Assembly (NCBI GenBank): GCA_013042995.1
Contig: JABDPB010000105.1
Span: 32,429-96,428, forward strand
Direction: 5' to 3'
DNA from: Ignavibacteriaceae bacterium
GTDB taxonomy: Bacteria > Bacteroidota > Ignavibacteria > Ignavibacteriales > Ignavibacteriaceae
DNA length: 64,000 bases
The notes under the pieces were generated by a model. It saw nothing but the letters and a program-made list of their open reading frames with translations, was not told where the DNA came from and searched no databases. The position numbers and the translations under genes are program-made. Positions 36,190-44,642 of this stretch are shown here, piece by piece (position 1 is the first letter of the stretch; every line of letters starts with the position of its first letter).

Positions 36190-38092
36190 GAAAATTTTAA
36201 GAGCACCTGTCAGTCAAAAGCCTCTGGTAGTTGAAAAACCAGAACATCCGGAACATATTGGTGGTTCAGTTTCCATAGAGATAAATGAAAAGCAAGTTTC
36301 AGTACCACTCGGAACAACTATACTTGAAGCATGCCGGCAAAATCAGATACACATTCCGACTCTCTGTCATCACGATGATTTATGTGTTGCTGGTGTCTGC
36401 AGAATTTGCGTTGTTGAAGTGGAAAAAATGCGAACGCTACAGGCAGCATGTGCTTTTCCAATTACAGAACCAATTAAAATAAAAACGACAAGTAATGCCG
36501 TCAGGAGAGCGAGAAAGCATATACTTGATTTATTGTTGAGTGAGCATTATGGAGAATGTTACGCGTGTTTCAGAAATAACAATTGTGAATTGCAATCACT
36601 GGCAAAAGAATATGGTGTTGATCATTACAATTTTGGACACATAGAAAAATCGCGTTATGAAGTTGATAAATCTTCGTATTCCGTTGTTCGTGATATGGAT
36701 AAATGTATTTTATGCAAACGCTGTGTGCGAACCTGTATTGATATTCAGGAAGTTGGTGTGCTTGAAGCGATTGACAGGAGTAATAAAACCCACATCGGGA
36801 CGTTCTGGGATAAACCCCTTGCCGATGTAATCTGTATAAATTGCGGGCAGTGTATTAATCGATGTCCTACAGGTGCTCTACGTGCTAATGATCCGCGCGA
36901 TGAAATATGGGCAGTAATCGATGATCCCCAAAAGCATGTTGTTATTCAAACTGCACCCTCTCCAAGAGCTGCAATTTGCGAGGAATTTGGGATGGAGCCG
37001 GGAACTTCTCTAACAGGCGAAATGAACACTGCAATGCGGAGGATAGGATTCGACGTTGTTTTTGATACGAACTTTACTGCAGATCTTACGATAATTGAGG
37101 AAGGAACCGAGCTTATTTCCCGTCTGTATAAAGCCCTTGTTAAAAAAGAAGATATAGCTGTTCCGCAATTCACATCTTGCTCACCAGGATGGGTAAAATA
37201 TTTAGAGCATTTCTATCCTGAATATATACCCAATCTGAGTACTGCAAAGTCGCCCCAGCAGATGTTTGGTGCACTTATAAAAACTTATTATGCTCAGAAG
37301 AAAGGTATTGATCCTAAGGACTTGGTTACTGTAGCCGTAATGCCTTGCTCGGCTAAAAAGTATGAATGTAACAGACCTGAGATGGTTGATTCGGGATATA
37401 AAGATGTTGATTATGGATTAACAACACGTGAGCTTGCGCAGATGATTAAAGAAGCCGGAATTCATTTACCCGAAATGCCCCCTTCACAATTTGACGATCC
37501 CTTTGGAGATGCATCGGGAGCGGGATTGATTTTTGGTGCAACCGGTGGTGTGATGGAAGCTGCATTAAGAACAGTTGTTGAGTTTGTAACCGGTAAGAAA
37601 GTGGAGAGTGTTTTTGCCAACGCTGATATAACTCAAGTTAGAGGATTCGAGGGAATACGTTATGCAGAATTGCCAATTGAAGAAGTGGGTCCTGTTCCCG
37701 AATTGATAAAACATCTTGTTCCTGATTGGAATTGGTTAAAAGGTGCAACTCTGAAAATTGCTGTAGTGCATGGAACAGCAAATGCAAAAAAAGTAATGGA
37801 TGACATTAAAGCCGGTGGAAAATTTAGCGAGTGTCATTTCATTGAATTTATGGCATGCCCAGGTGGTTGTCTTGGCGGTGGTGGTCAGCCTATTCCTACA
37901 AGCCCGGAAATAAGAAAGAAAAGAGCGAAAGCTATTTATGATGAAGACCGCTCGCTTCCTGTAAGGAAATCACATGAGAACAGGCATATCTCGGAAATAT
38001 ATGAGCTATTTTTAAAGGATGGGCCTAATGGACGTCTTGCACATAAATTGCTTCACACACATTATGAAAAGCGCGGAAAGTATATAGCCTGA
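36179..38092 (+). CDS. hydA: [FeFe]-hydrogenase catalytic subunit HydA (HndD type)
   Basis: 637 residues from ATG 36179, chosen for GGAGG five bases upstream; the start overlaps hydB. Clusters in order: plant-type [2Fe-2S] (C63, C74, C77, C91), His-ligated [4Fe-4S] (H123, C127, C130, C136), two [4Fe-4S] (C176/179/182/186 and C219/222/225/229), then the H-cluster domain with motif 1 TSCSPGW (332-338), motif 2 MPCSAKKYE (C390) and motif 3 FMACPGGCLGGGGQP (C560, C564). It makes or consumes hydrogen in the cytoplasm. Motif 1 has Ser335 where many enzymes have a second Cys. With the NuoE/F-like subunits it forms an NAD(P)-linked, possibly bifurcating enzyme. Confidence 0.93.
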   Translation: MSDKKILRAPVSQKPLVVEKPEHPEHIGGSVSIEINEKQVSVPLGTTILEACRQNQIHIPTLCHHDDLCVAGVCRICVVEVEKMRTLQAACAFPITEPIKIKTTSNAVRRARKHILDLLLSEHYGECYACFRNNNCELQSLAKEYGVDHYNFGHIEKSRYEVDKSSYSVVRDMDKCILCKRCVRTCIDIQEVGVLEAIDRSNKTHIGTFWDKPLADVICINCGQCINRCPTGALRANDPRDEIWAVIDDPQKHVVIQTAPSPRAAICEEFGMEPGTSLTGEMNTAMRRIGFDVVFDTNFTADLTIIEEGTELISRLYKALVKKEDIAVPQFTSCSPGWVKYLEHFYPEYIPNLSTAKSPQQMFGALIKTYYAQKKGIDPKDLVTVAVMPCSAKKYECNRPEMVDSGYKDVDYGLTTRELAQMIKEAGIHLPEMPPSQFDDPFGDASGAGLIFGATGGVMEAALRTVVEFVTGKKVESVFANADITQVRGFEGIRYAELPIEEVGPVPELIKHLVPDWNWLKGATLKIAVVHGTANAKKVMDDIKAGGKFSECHFIEFMACPGGCLGGGGQPIPTSPEIRKKRAKAIYDEDRSLPVRKSHENRHISEIYELFLKDGPNGRLAHKLLHTHYEKRGKYIA

Positions 38093-38238
38093 TTAAGGTA
38101 TGGAATTTGCTATACTCGTTGGGTTTTAAGTTGTAAGTTAAGAAATTAGCACAGAGCAGATAAATGGTTTACTCTTGGGCTTATGCCATAATGGTTTCAA
38201 ATTTAGAATAACAGAACTTTAATTCGGGGAAGAATCAT

Positions 38239-39648
38239 TTGTTCGGAAAATTAATGATGAAGCTGGTGCCGCATTGGGCACTTGAGCAACAAGAATTTTG
38301 GAATGCAATTCGTAAAAGAAATTTATGGTTTATCAAACTGCGTTACGGTGTTGTTATTCTTCTGCTTGCATTTATTATTCTTTCCATTTCTTTCTTAAAA
38401 ATTGAATTTACATCTATTCAGCTTACCCTAATATTAATTATTACAGTATCAATTTTTATTTACAATCTCTTTTTTCATTACTTAAGAAGATTTGTAAAAT
38501 TCGATATCGAAAGTTTCAACCCGATGTCAGTTTCGCTTTTACAGATGATCCTTGATCTTATTTCACTCTCACTCCTTGTTTATTACACTGGTGGAATTGA
38601 ATCACCATTATATATGCTTTTTGTTTTTCACATGATAATTGGCAGTCTTATTCTACCCGGTGCTGTTGTTTACACAATTGCCTCAATTTTTGTTCTGATT
38701 TTCGCTACGATGATTACACTCGAACACACAGGCGTTTTAATTCATCATCACGTTAACGGTTTGTTAGATTTCCATCTTTACAATAATCTTTATTTTGTCA
38801 CTGCTTACTTGGCAACTTTTTCACTTATGATTTTTGTTAGTGTTCATCTTGCAAATGGAATAGCACGGCAGCTTTACAATCGTGAAAAAGATCTTGTAGA
38901 TTCAATTAAAAAAATAAATATGGCAGAAAAAGAGAAACAGCAGTACATAATGGGAATTGTTCACGAAATCAAAACACCAATTGCGGCTGTGACATCATAT
39001 CTTGACTTAATTCTTCAAAAATTTCTCGGACCTGTTGATGAAAAAGTAGAAGAAAAACTTCTTCGTGCTAAAACCCGTTCCGATGAAGGCATACAAATGA
39101 TCAACGACGTACTTAATGTGTCCAAGCTTAAACTTTATGACCAGTTTAATGAAGAAGAAATTGAATTGGAGAAATTAGTCTGCGGTGTGATCAGAAGAAG
39201 ACAACCATTTGCAGATGCACGGCTGGTCACAATAAAGTTTATTGATGAAAGAAAAAATAAAGATAAGCTAATAGGTGATAGATATTTACTTGATATTGCA
39301 ATATCCAATCTTGTTGGCAACTCGGTCAAATACAATTCTGATGGCGGGAAAGTTGAAATAAGGGCTAAAGATATAAACGGAACCGTTTCTGTTGAAGTGT
39401 GTGATGATGGTATCGGAATTGCCCGCGATGAACTGCCAAAAATATTTAGTGATTTTTTCCGCGCTTCAAATGCAAAGAAAGCATCAACAGAAGGGTCGGG
39501 GTTAGGTCTTTCCGTAGTTAAAAAAATAATTGAACGGCATAACGGATCAATAATTGCAAAAAGCCCATCAAGAATGGCAAAAAAAGACCAACCAGGCTCT
39601 TGTTTTACTATTGAACTTCCACTGAAAAGAGAAAAACTTAACAAATAA
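38239..39648 (+). CDS. Membrane sensor histidine kinase
   Basis: 469 residues. About six membrane helices (residues ~30-215) form the sensor part, followed by a HisKA domain with the phospho-acceptor H242 (IVHEIKTP) and an HATPase with the N box (NLVGNSVKYN), G1 (CDDGIGIA) and G2 (GSGLGLS). No separate periplasmic sensor domain is seen, so the signal is probably sensed within the membrane. The TTG start at 38239 is supported by GGGGAAG. It follows hydA by 146 bases; with the CheY-like protein upstream of hydC it brackets the hydrogenase. Confidence 0.88.
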   Translation: MFGKLMMKLVPHWALEQQEFWNAIRKRNLWFIKLRYGVVILLLAFIILSISFLKIEFTSIQLTLILIITVSIFIYNLFFHYLRRFVKFDIESFNPMSVSLLQMILDLISLSLLVYYTGGIESPLYMLFVFHMIIGSLILPGAVVYTIASIFVLIFATMITLEHTGVLIHHHVNGLLDFHLYNNLYFVTAYLATFSLMIFVSVHLANGIARQLYNREKDLVDSIKKINMAEKEKQQYIMGIVHEIKTPIAAVTSYLDLILQKFLGPVDEKVEEKLLRAKTRSDEGIQMINDVLNVSKLKLYDQFNEEEIELEKLVCGVIRRRQPFADARLVTIKFIDERKNKDKLIGDRYLLDIAISNLVGNSVKYNSDGGKVEIRAKDINGTVSVEVCDDGIGIARDELPKIFSDFFRASNAKKASTEGSGLGLSVVKKIIERHNGSIIAKSPSRMAKKDQPGSCFTIELPLKREKLNK

Positions 39649-39659
39649 TTTAAATTGAA

Positions 39660-39929
39660 TTAACTTTCTTTTTCATCATCAATTTTCAATTCCACGAGCT
39701 GCGAATTTACCCCTTTTATTAAAGATACTTTTCTCGCAATTTCTCTGTTGTCCTCTTTTTTGCCGACCAATTCTAATATTAATAGACCTTTATCCGAACA
39801 ATCTTCGAGAACACCATCATGAATACCCAAACGTGTTTTAATGTTGCAGCCCCAGCCTGTTAAAACTTTTTGCACATTAACTGCTGATTCTTTTCTGTTC
39901 CCTATTAGAATTAAAAGAATGGTTTTCAT
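39660..39929 (-). CDS. Small ACT-like protein, TM1266-type hydrogenase-system regulator
   Basis: 89 residues. The pattern NRKESAVNVQKVLTGWG, then RLGIHDG, ILELVG and SLIKGVNSQLVELK follows the ACT-like 'putative iron-only hydrogenase system regulator' family found beside HydA genes. It probably binds a small ligand or protein and has no DNA-binding domain. It converges with the kinase gene. The family assignment is from pattern memory. Confidence 0.65.
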   Translation of the reverse strand: MKTILLILIGNRKESAVNVQKVLTGWGCNIKTRLGIHDGVLEDCSDKGLLILELVGKKEDNREIARKVSLIKGVNSQLVELKIDDEKES

Positions 39930-40078
39930 TTTGCTTCCTATAAAATTAAAATTAGTACTCGAAACTTATTAAAAAATCTATCGGTAAATAAGTCCTCTTG
40001 TAATTTCGGGTGATTATATTTTCTCCGTTAATTGTAAATTGTTAACTTTGTATAGCTAATAAGTTGAGCGAGAGTACA

Positions 40079-41020
40079 ATGGATTTTCAATATTCAAACC
40101 AACCTGAGCCGCACAAAGAAAGAACTAAACAAATTCTTAAAGCTCATCCTGAAGTAAGAAGCCTGATTGGTAGAAATCCTGTTAGTGCGATCATAACAAT
40201 TTCATTTGTTGCTCTACAATTTATTGTTGCCTATTTACTTGGAGATCAAGCTTGGTGGTTAACCATTATCGCAGCTTTTTTTATCGGCGCTTTTGCGGAT
40301 CATACACTGTTTGTTCTTATTCATGAAGCATCGCATAATTTAATATTCAAAAACAGAACTCTGAATACAATCTTTGGAATAATTGCCGATCTTCCAAAAG
40401 TTGTTCCAAGTTATGTATCGTTTAAATCTTATCATTTAAAACATCATTCCTTTCAGGGCGATTATTATTTAGATGCAGACCTTGCAAGTAAATGGGAAGC
40501 AAAACTGATAGGAAATACATTTGTCGGAAAGGTTTTGTGGGAACTTTTCTTTCCGTTCTTTCAAGCATTCCGCACCATCCGCTTAAAAGAGATTGAGTTT
40601 ATGAACGCTTGGGTTATCGTTAACTGGATTGTAGTTTTTGCTGCAGATGCACTAATTATCTATTACTTCGGATGGACTGCATTTCTCTATCTCGTTTTCT
40701 CACTTGTTTTTTCAATCGGGCTTCATCCTCTTGGTGCAAGATGGATACAGGAACATTTTTTAGTTGCACCCCCTCAGGAAACCTACAGCTATTATGGTCC
40801 GTTAAATATTCCATCTTTAAATGTAGGCTACCACAACGAGCATCACGATTTTCCATCAATACCATGGAACAAACTTCCAATGCTTAAAAAAACAGCACCT
40901 GAGTTTTACGATACTCTTGTGTACCATAAATCGTGGTTTAAACTCTGGCTGAAATTTCTTTTCGATCCAAATCTTTCACTTTATTCAAGAATGGTTAGAG
41001 CAAGTAGAGAAACATCATAA
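40079..41020 (+). CDS. Fatty-acid desaturase of the sphingolipid delta-4 (DES/DEGS) type
   Basis: 313 residues from ATG 40079; an in-frame TTG at 40064 is rejected because the family's N-terminal pattern (YSNQPEPHKERTKQIL) begins here. The three histidine boxes are complete: H82-EASH, H119-LKHH and H252-NEHH. The N-terminal segment and the stretches ETYSYYGPLN, NVGYHNEHHDFP and YSRMVRASR are close to eukaryotic dihydroceramide desaturase wording. Membrane helices occur at ~35-100 and ~175-220. It would introduce a double bond next to the headgroup of a long-chain base or fatty chain, with oxygen and an electron donor. The substrate in this organism is unknown. Confidence 0.85.
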   Translation: MDFQYSNQPEPHKERTKQILKAHPEVRSLIGRNPVSAIITISFVALQFIVAYLLGDQAWWLTIIAAFFIGAFADHTLFVLIHEASHNLIFKNRTLNTIFGIIADLPKVVPSYVSFKSYHLKHHSFQGDYYLDADLASKWEAKLIGNTFVGKVLWELFFPFFQAFRTIRLKEIEFMNAWVIVNWIVVFAADALIIYYFGWTAFLYLVFSLVFSIGLHPLGARWIQEHFLVAPPQETYSYYGPLNIPSLNVGYHNEHHDFPSIPWNKLPMLKKTAPEFYDTLVYHKSWFKLWLKFLFDPNLSLYSRMVRASRETS

Positions 41021-41288
41021 AATAAAATTTTAACTTAAGTTCTTTGTGACGAGGTATGAAATCTTTAAATTTCAATTAAACTAAAACTTAAGTTACTTAA
41101 TAGTTGCCAATCCAATCTATTTTTACTTCTCGAAATTAGGAAATCATTAAACTCTCATCTTCTTAAATCTGAAAAAAAAGAAACAACTTTTTAGCTTAAA
41201 TTCCTTTTAACACAATAAGTTAGGATGGCATATATGTTGAGTTTTTATGCTAAAATAAAATCCCAACCTCAATCTGAGAGGATAAATT

Positions 41289-41531
41289 ATGATAAAAGGA
41301 ACAGTTAAAATAGATGCTAAAATTTGTAAGGGCTGTGAGCTTTGCATTATCTCCTGTCCACAGGATGGACTTGGTCTAGCAGCACAGTTCAATGATAAAG
41401 GATATAGGTACGTTGAATTAATTGAAGATAATTGTACGGGATGTGTAAACTGTGCCTTGGTTTGTCCCGAAGCAGCGATTACTGTTTTTCGTCAGCCTAA
41501 ACCTGCAAAAAAATCTGTAGAGAAAAAATAA
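41289..41531 (+). CDS. korD: 2-oxoacid:ferredoxin oxidoreductase delta subunit (2x[4Fe-4S] ferredoxin)
   Basis: 80 residues with two [4Fe-4S] motifs: CKGCELCIISCP and CTGCVNCALVCP. The layout matches the ferredoxin-like KorD subunit. It is the first gene of a four-gene operon in the order D-A-B-C, 39 bases before korA. GAGAGGAT precedes the ATG. Confidence 0.88.
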   Translation: MIKGTVKIDAKICKGCELCIISCPQDGLGLAAQFNDKGYRYVELIEDNCTGCVNCALVCPEAAITVFRQPKPAKKSVEKK

Positions 41532-41570
41532 TTTTTGGTAAATAAAACCATTTTGAAAAAGGTTTAAAAA

Positions 41571-42665
41571 ATGAAAGAAGAAAAAAACAAAAAAGGCGAA
41601 GCAAGATTAATGAAAGGCAACGAAGCCCTTGCTGAAGCTGCTATCCGTGCGGACATTGACGCCTACTTTGGATACCCTATAACACCGCAATCAGAAATTT
41701 TAGAGTATCTGGAAAGAGAAATTCCTAAGCGGCACGGATTGGTAATTCAGGCAGAAAGTGAAGTTGCTTCGATCAATATGATTTATGGTGCAGCAGGCGC
41801 CGGCGCAAGAGTAATGACTTCTTCTTCATCACCTGGAATTAGTTTGATGCAGGAAGGATTATCGTACATCGCCTCTGCACAATTACCATGCCTTGTAGCA
41901 AACGTTGTGCGTGGTGGTCCGGGATTAGGTACTATTCAGCCTTCACAGGGAGATTATTTTCAGGCTGTTAAAGGAGGCGGACATGGTGACTATCACTTAA
42001 TAGTTTTAGCTCCTGCTTCTGTTCAGGAAATGGCTGATTTTGTTTTCGATGGTTTTCGTCTTGCAGAAAAATACCGCAATCCTGCGATGATATTAACTGA
42101 TGGAGCACTTGGGCAAATGATGGAAAAAGTAATTCTGCCTGAAGAAGGTTCGTTGAAAAAAGTTGAAACTCCCTGGGCAACAACTGGCAAACCTGCATCA
42201 AGAGATCACAACATTATTACTTCTCTTTTCATTCAACCGGAAAAAATGGAAGAAGTAAACCACGAGCTTCAGGAGAAGTATAAAAAAATTCAAAGTGAAG
42301 TAAGGTTTGAAGAAATCCAAATAAAAGATGCAGAAATTGTTTTAGTTGCATTTGGTTTATCTTCAAGAATTTGCCAGAAGACAGTTGATCTTGCAAGAGA
42401 AAAAGGATTAAAAGTTGGTTTGCTCAGACCGATAACTCTATATCCATTTCCTTTTAAGCGCTTGAATGAACTAGCGGAACAGGTGAATTTTATGATGTCT
42501 GTTGAAATGAATGCTGGACAAATGGTGCAGGATGTTAAACTTGCTGTTGAAGGAAAAGTACCGGTTTACTTTAAAGGAAGAATGGGGGGCATGATTCCAA
42601 CACCGGAAGATGTGCTTGAAGAAATTGAATCAGTATTGGATAACGAAAAAGTACTTCAAGATTAA
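41571..42665 (+). CDS. korA: 2-oxoacid:ferredoxin oxidoreductase alpha subunit
   Basis: 364 residues. The N-terminal pyrimidine-binding domain starts GNEALAEAAIRADIDAYFGYPITPQSE, the family pattern for KorA-type subunits, and SPGISLMQEG and GPGLGTIQPSQGDYFQ follow. The family oxidatively decarboxylates 2-oxoacids to acyl-CoA with ferredoxin, or runs in reverse. Substrate (2-oxoglutarate or branched-chain) is inferred from operon form, not motif. It is flanked by korD and korB. Confidence 0.9.
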   Translation: MKEEKNKKGEARLMKGNEALAEAAIRADIDAYFGYPITPQSEILEYLEREIPKRHGLVIQAESEVASINMIYGAAGAGARVMTSSSSPGISLMQEGLSYIASAQLPCLVANVVRGGPGLGTIQPSQGDYFQAVKGGGHGDYHLIVLAPASVQEMADFVFDGFRLAEKYRNPAMILTDGALGQMMEKVILPEEGSLKKVETPWATTGKPASRDHNIITSLFIQPEKMEEVNHELQEKYKKIQSEVRFEEIQIKDAEIVLVAFGLSSRICQKTVDLAREKGLKVGLLRPITLYPFPFKRLNELAEQVNFMMSVEMNAGQMVQDVKLAVEGKVPVYFKGRMGGMIPTPEDVLEEIESVLDNEKVLQD

Positions 42666-42693
42666 TAAAGAGTTTTAAATAGGAGATATAAAT

Positions 42694-43491
42694 ATGTCAA
42701 TTGAAAGACCATCTAATCACGACTTTCCTTCGGAAGCGGAAGGCATGGATCTTGTTTACTGCAGACCAGAAACATTAACTGATCTACCATTTCATTATTG
42801 CCCCGGATGCTCACATAGTGTCGTACATCGTGTTTTAATGGAAGTTGTTGATGAGTTGAATATACAGGATAAAACTATTGGTGTTGCACCTGTTGGCTGT
42901 TCTGTATTTGCTTATCATTATATGAATGTTGATATGCAGGAAGCAGCTCATGGCAGAGCAACTGCTGTGGCCACCGGGATAAAAAGAGTTTTGCCGGATC
43001 GGTTTGTTTTTTCTTACCAGGGTGATGGCGATCTTGCCGCAATTGGTACGGCAGAAACTATCCATACAGTTAACAGAGGAGAGAACATTTTAATGGTGTT
43101 CATCAATAATGGAATTTATGGAATGACCGGCGGACAGATGGCACCAACAACTTTGGTTGGGCAGGTAACTACAACATCACCTTACGGTCGACAGGTTGAA
43201 TTTGCAGGCCATCCGATTAAAATTGCCGATATGCTTACTCAATTGCCCGGCGCATATTATGTAACACGGCAGGCAGTTCATAATCCAAACGGGGTAAGAA
43301 AATTGAAAAAAGCCCTAACAAAATCCTTTCAGTATCAAAAAGAAGGAAAAGGCACCTGTTTCGTTGAAGTTGTTTCTAATTGCCCTTCAGGCTGGAAGAT
43401 GACACCTGTTGAAACGGTAAAGTATCTTGAAGAACAAATGTTCCCTCTCTATCCGTTAGGCGATCTTAAAAAACCTGATGGTGCAAAGTAA
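42694..43491 (+). CDS. korB: 2-oxoacid:ferredoxin oxidoreductase beta subunit (TPP-binding)
   Basis: 265 residues. The TPP/Mg motif GDGD-(~26)-NNGIYGMTGGQ is complete, and CPGC plus later cysteines can ligate a [4Fe-4S] cluster. A GGAGAT ribosome-binding site lies before the ATG. KorA and KorB together form the catalytic core. Confidence 0.92.
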   Translation: MSIERPSNHDFPSEAEGMDLVYCRPETLTDLPFHYCPGCSHSVVHRVLMEVVDELNIQDKTIGVAPVGCSVFAYHYMNVDMQEAAHGRATAVATGIKRVLPDRFVFSYQGDGDLAAIGTAETIHTVNRGENILMVFINNGIYGMTGGQMAPTTLVGQVTTTSPYGRQVEFAGHPIKIADMLTQLPGAYYVTRQAVHNPNGVRKLKKALTKSFQYQKEGKGTCFVEVVSNCPSGWKMTPVETVKYLEEQMFPLYPLGDLKKPDGAK

Positions 43492-43523
43492 ATTTTTTTT
43501 GAAAGTTGATAAGGAACTTAATA

Positions 43524-44087
43524 ATGCAAAAAGAACATGAAATAATTTGCGCGGGCTTCGGGGGGCAGGGAGTGCTCTCTATGGGCAGCATTATTGCATA
43601 TGCCGGAATGAATGAAGGTAAAGAAGTTAGCTGGATGCCTTCTTACGGGCCTGAAATGCGAGGTGGAACGGCAAATTGTATTGTAATTGTTGCCGATAAC
43701 CGGATCAGCTCTCCAATCATTACGAAATTTGATACTGCGATTGTTCTTAACCAGCCATCGTTAGATAAGTTTGAAAACGCAGTAAAGCCCGGTGGCTTAT
43801 TGATGTATGAGCAATCAACAATAATAAATCCTCCAACAAGAAAAGATATTGACATAGTTTGTATTTCTGCGATAGAAGAAGCCGATAAGTTAAAAGCAAA
43901 ACAGGTTGCTAACATGGTAATGGTTGGTGCGTTTTTGGAAAAGCAACCGCTAGTTAAAATTGAAACGATTGTAGATACACTCAAAAAAGTTTTACCGGAA
44001 CACCGTCATAAATTAATTCCCATAAATGAGCAGGCTCTTATAAGGGGAAAAGAAATAGTAAAAGAAACAGCTCAAGTTTCAGTTTAA
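43524..44087 (+). CDS. korC: 2-oxoacid:ferredoxin oxidoreductase gamma subunit
   Basis: 187 residues from ATG 43524, with AAGGA upstream; an in-frame TTG at 43506 is the alternative. The opening ICAGFGGQGVLSMGSIIAYAG and SWMPSYGPEMRGGTANC are hallmarks of the gamma (POR_N-partner) subunit that binds CoA-side parts of the substrate. It closes the kor operon, followed after 23 bases by a small Cys-rich gene. Confidence 0.9.
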   Translation: MQKEHEIICAGFGGQGVLSMGSIIAYAGMNEGKEVSWMPSYGPEMRGGTANCIVIVADNRISSPIITKFDTAIVLNQPSLDKFENAVKPGGLLMYEQSTIINPPTRKDIDIVCISAIEEADKLKAKQVANMVMVGAFLEKQPLVKIETIVDTLKKVLPEHRHKLIPINEQALIRGKEIVKETAQVSV

Positions 44088-44110
44088 AATTCAATCTTAA
44101 GGGACATCAA

Positions 44111-44380
44111 ATGTCAGAAGCAAATACAAACTGCCAGCATGCTTGCAAAAACACCTGTGCAACTTTAAACGAAGCGCTGAGGAAAGAAACTGCAATGATA
44201 AAATACTACGAAGGTGTACTGGATGAGTGCAACATTCCCGAAGTGAAAACATTTATGGATGATTTAGTTGAAGAAAAACGAAAAGTAATTCTTCGGCTCA
44301 TTCAAAAATTAAATGAGATTCATGTGCGCTCGCAGGCAATTGATGGAATAACTTCCAGTTTTAACAATATTGACGGTTAA
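44111..44380 (+). CDS. Small helical protein with N-terminal Cys cluster, unknown
   Basis: 89 residues, mostly helical. The N-terminus carries three cysteines spaced as C-x3-C-x3-C (NCQHACKNTCATL), and the rest resembles a ferritin-like or hemerythrin-like two-helix hairpin (KETAMIKYYEGVLDECNIPEVKTF). The short distance to korC (23 bases) suggests cotranscription. A redox or accessory role is possible by context only. Confidence 0.5.
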   Translation: MSEANTNCQHACKNTCATLNEALRKETAMIKYYEGVLDECNIPEVKTFMDDLVEEKRKVILRLIQKLNEIHVRSQAIDGITSSFNNIDG

Positions 44381-44448
44381 ATTACTGCTCATTGACATAG
44401 CTGTTTTGATTAGTTATATTTGCAGCCCTGTTAAAAAAGGAAATACAT

Positions 44449-44521
<73 letters not shown>

Positions 44522-44528
44522 CTAAGAG

Positions 44529-44565
44529 ACCTCGAAAATCAAAAGTTTTCGGGGGTTTATTATTT
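44529..44565 (+). terminator. Terminator after the initiator tRNA
   Basis: CCTCGAAAA pairs with TTTTCGGGG (one G-T pair) across a short loop, followed by a T-rich run. Confidence 0.75.
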
Positions 44566-44642
44566 TATAGCTGTAAGTATTGATCTAACTTATTAATAAA
44601 ATAGTACATAACAAGAAGTATGTAAAATCATAATAGCAAAAA

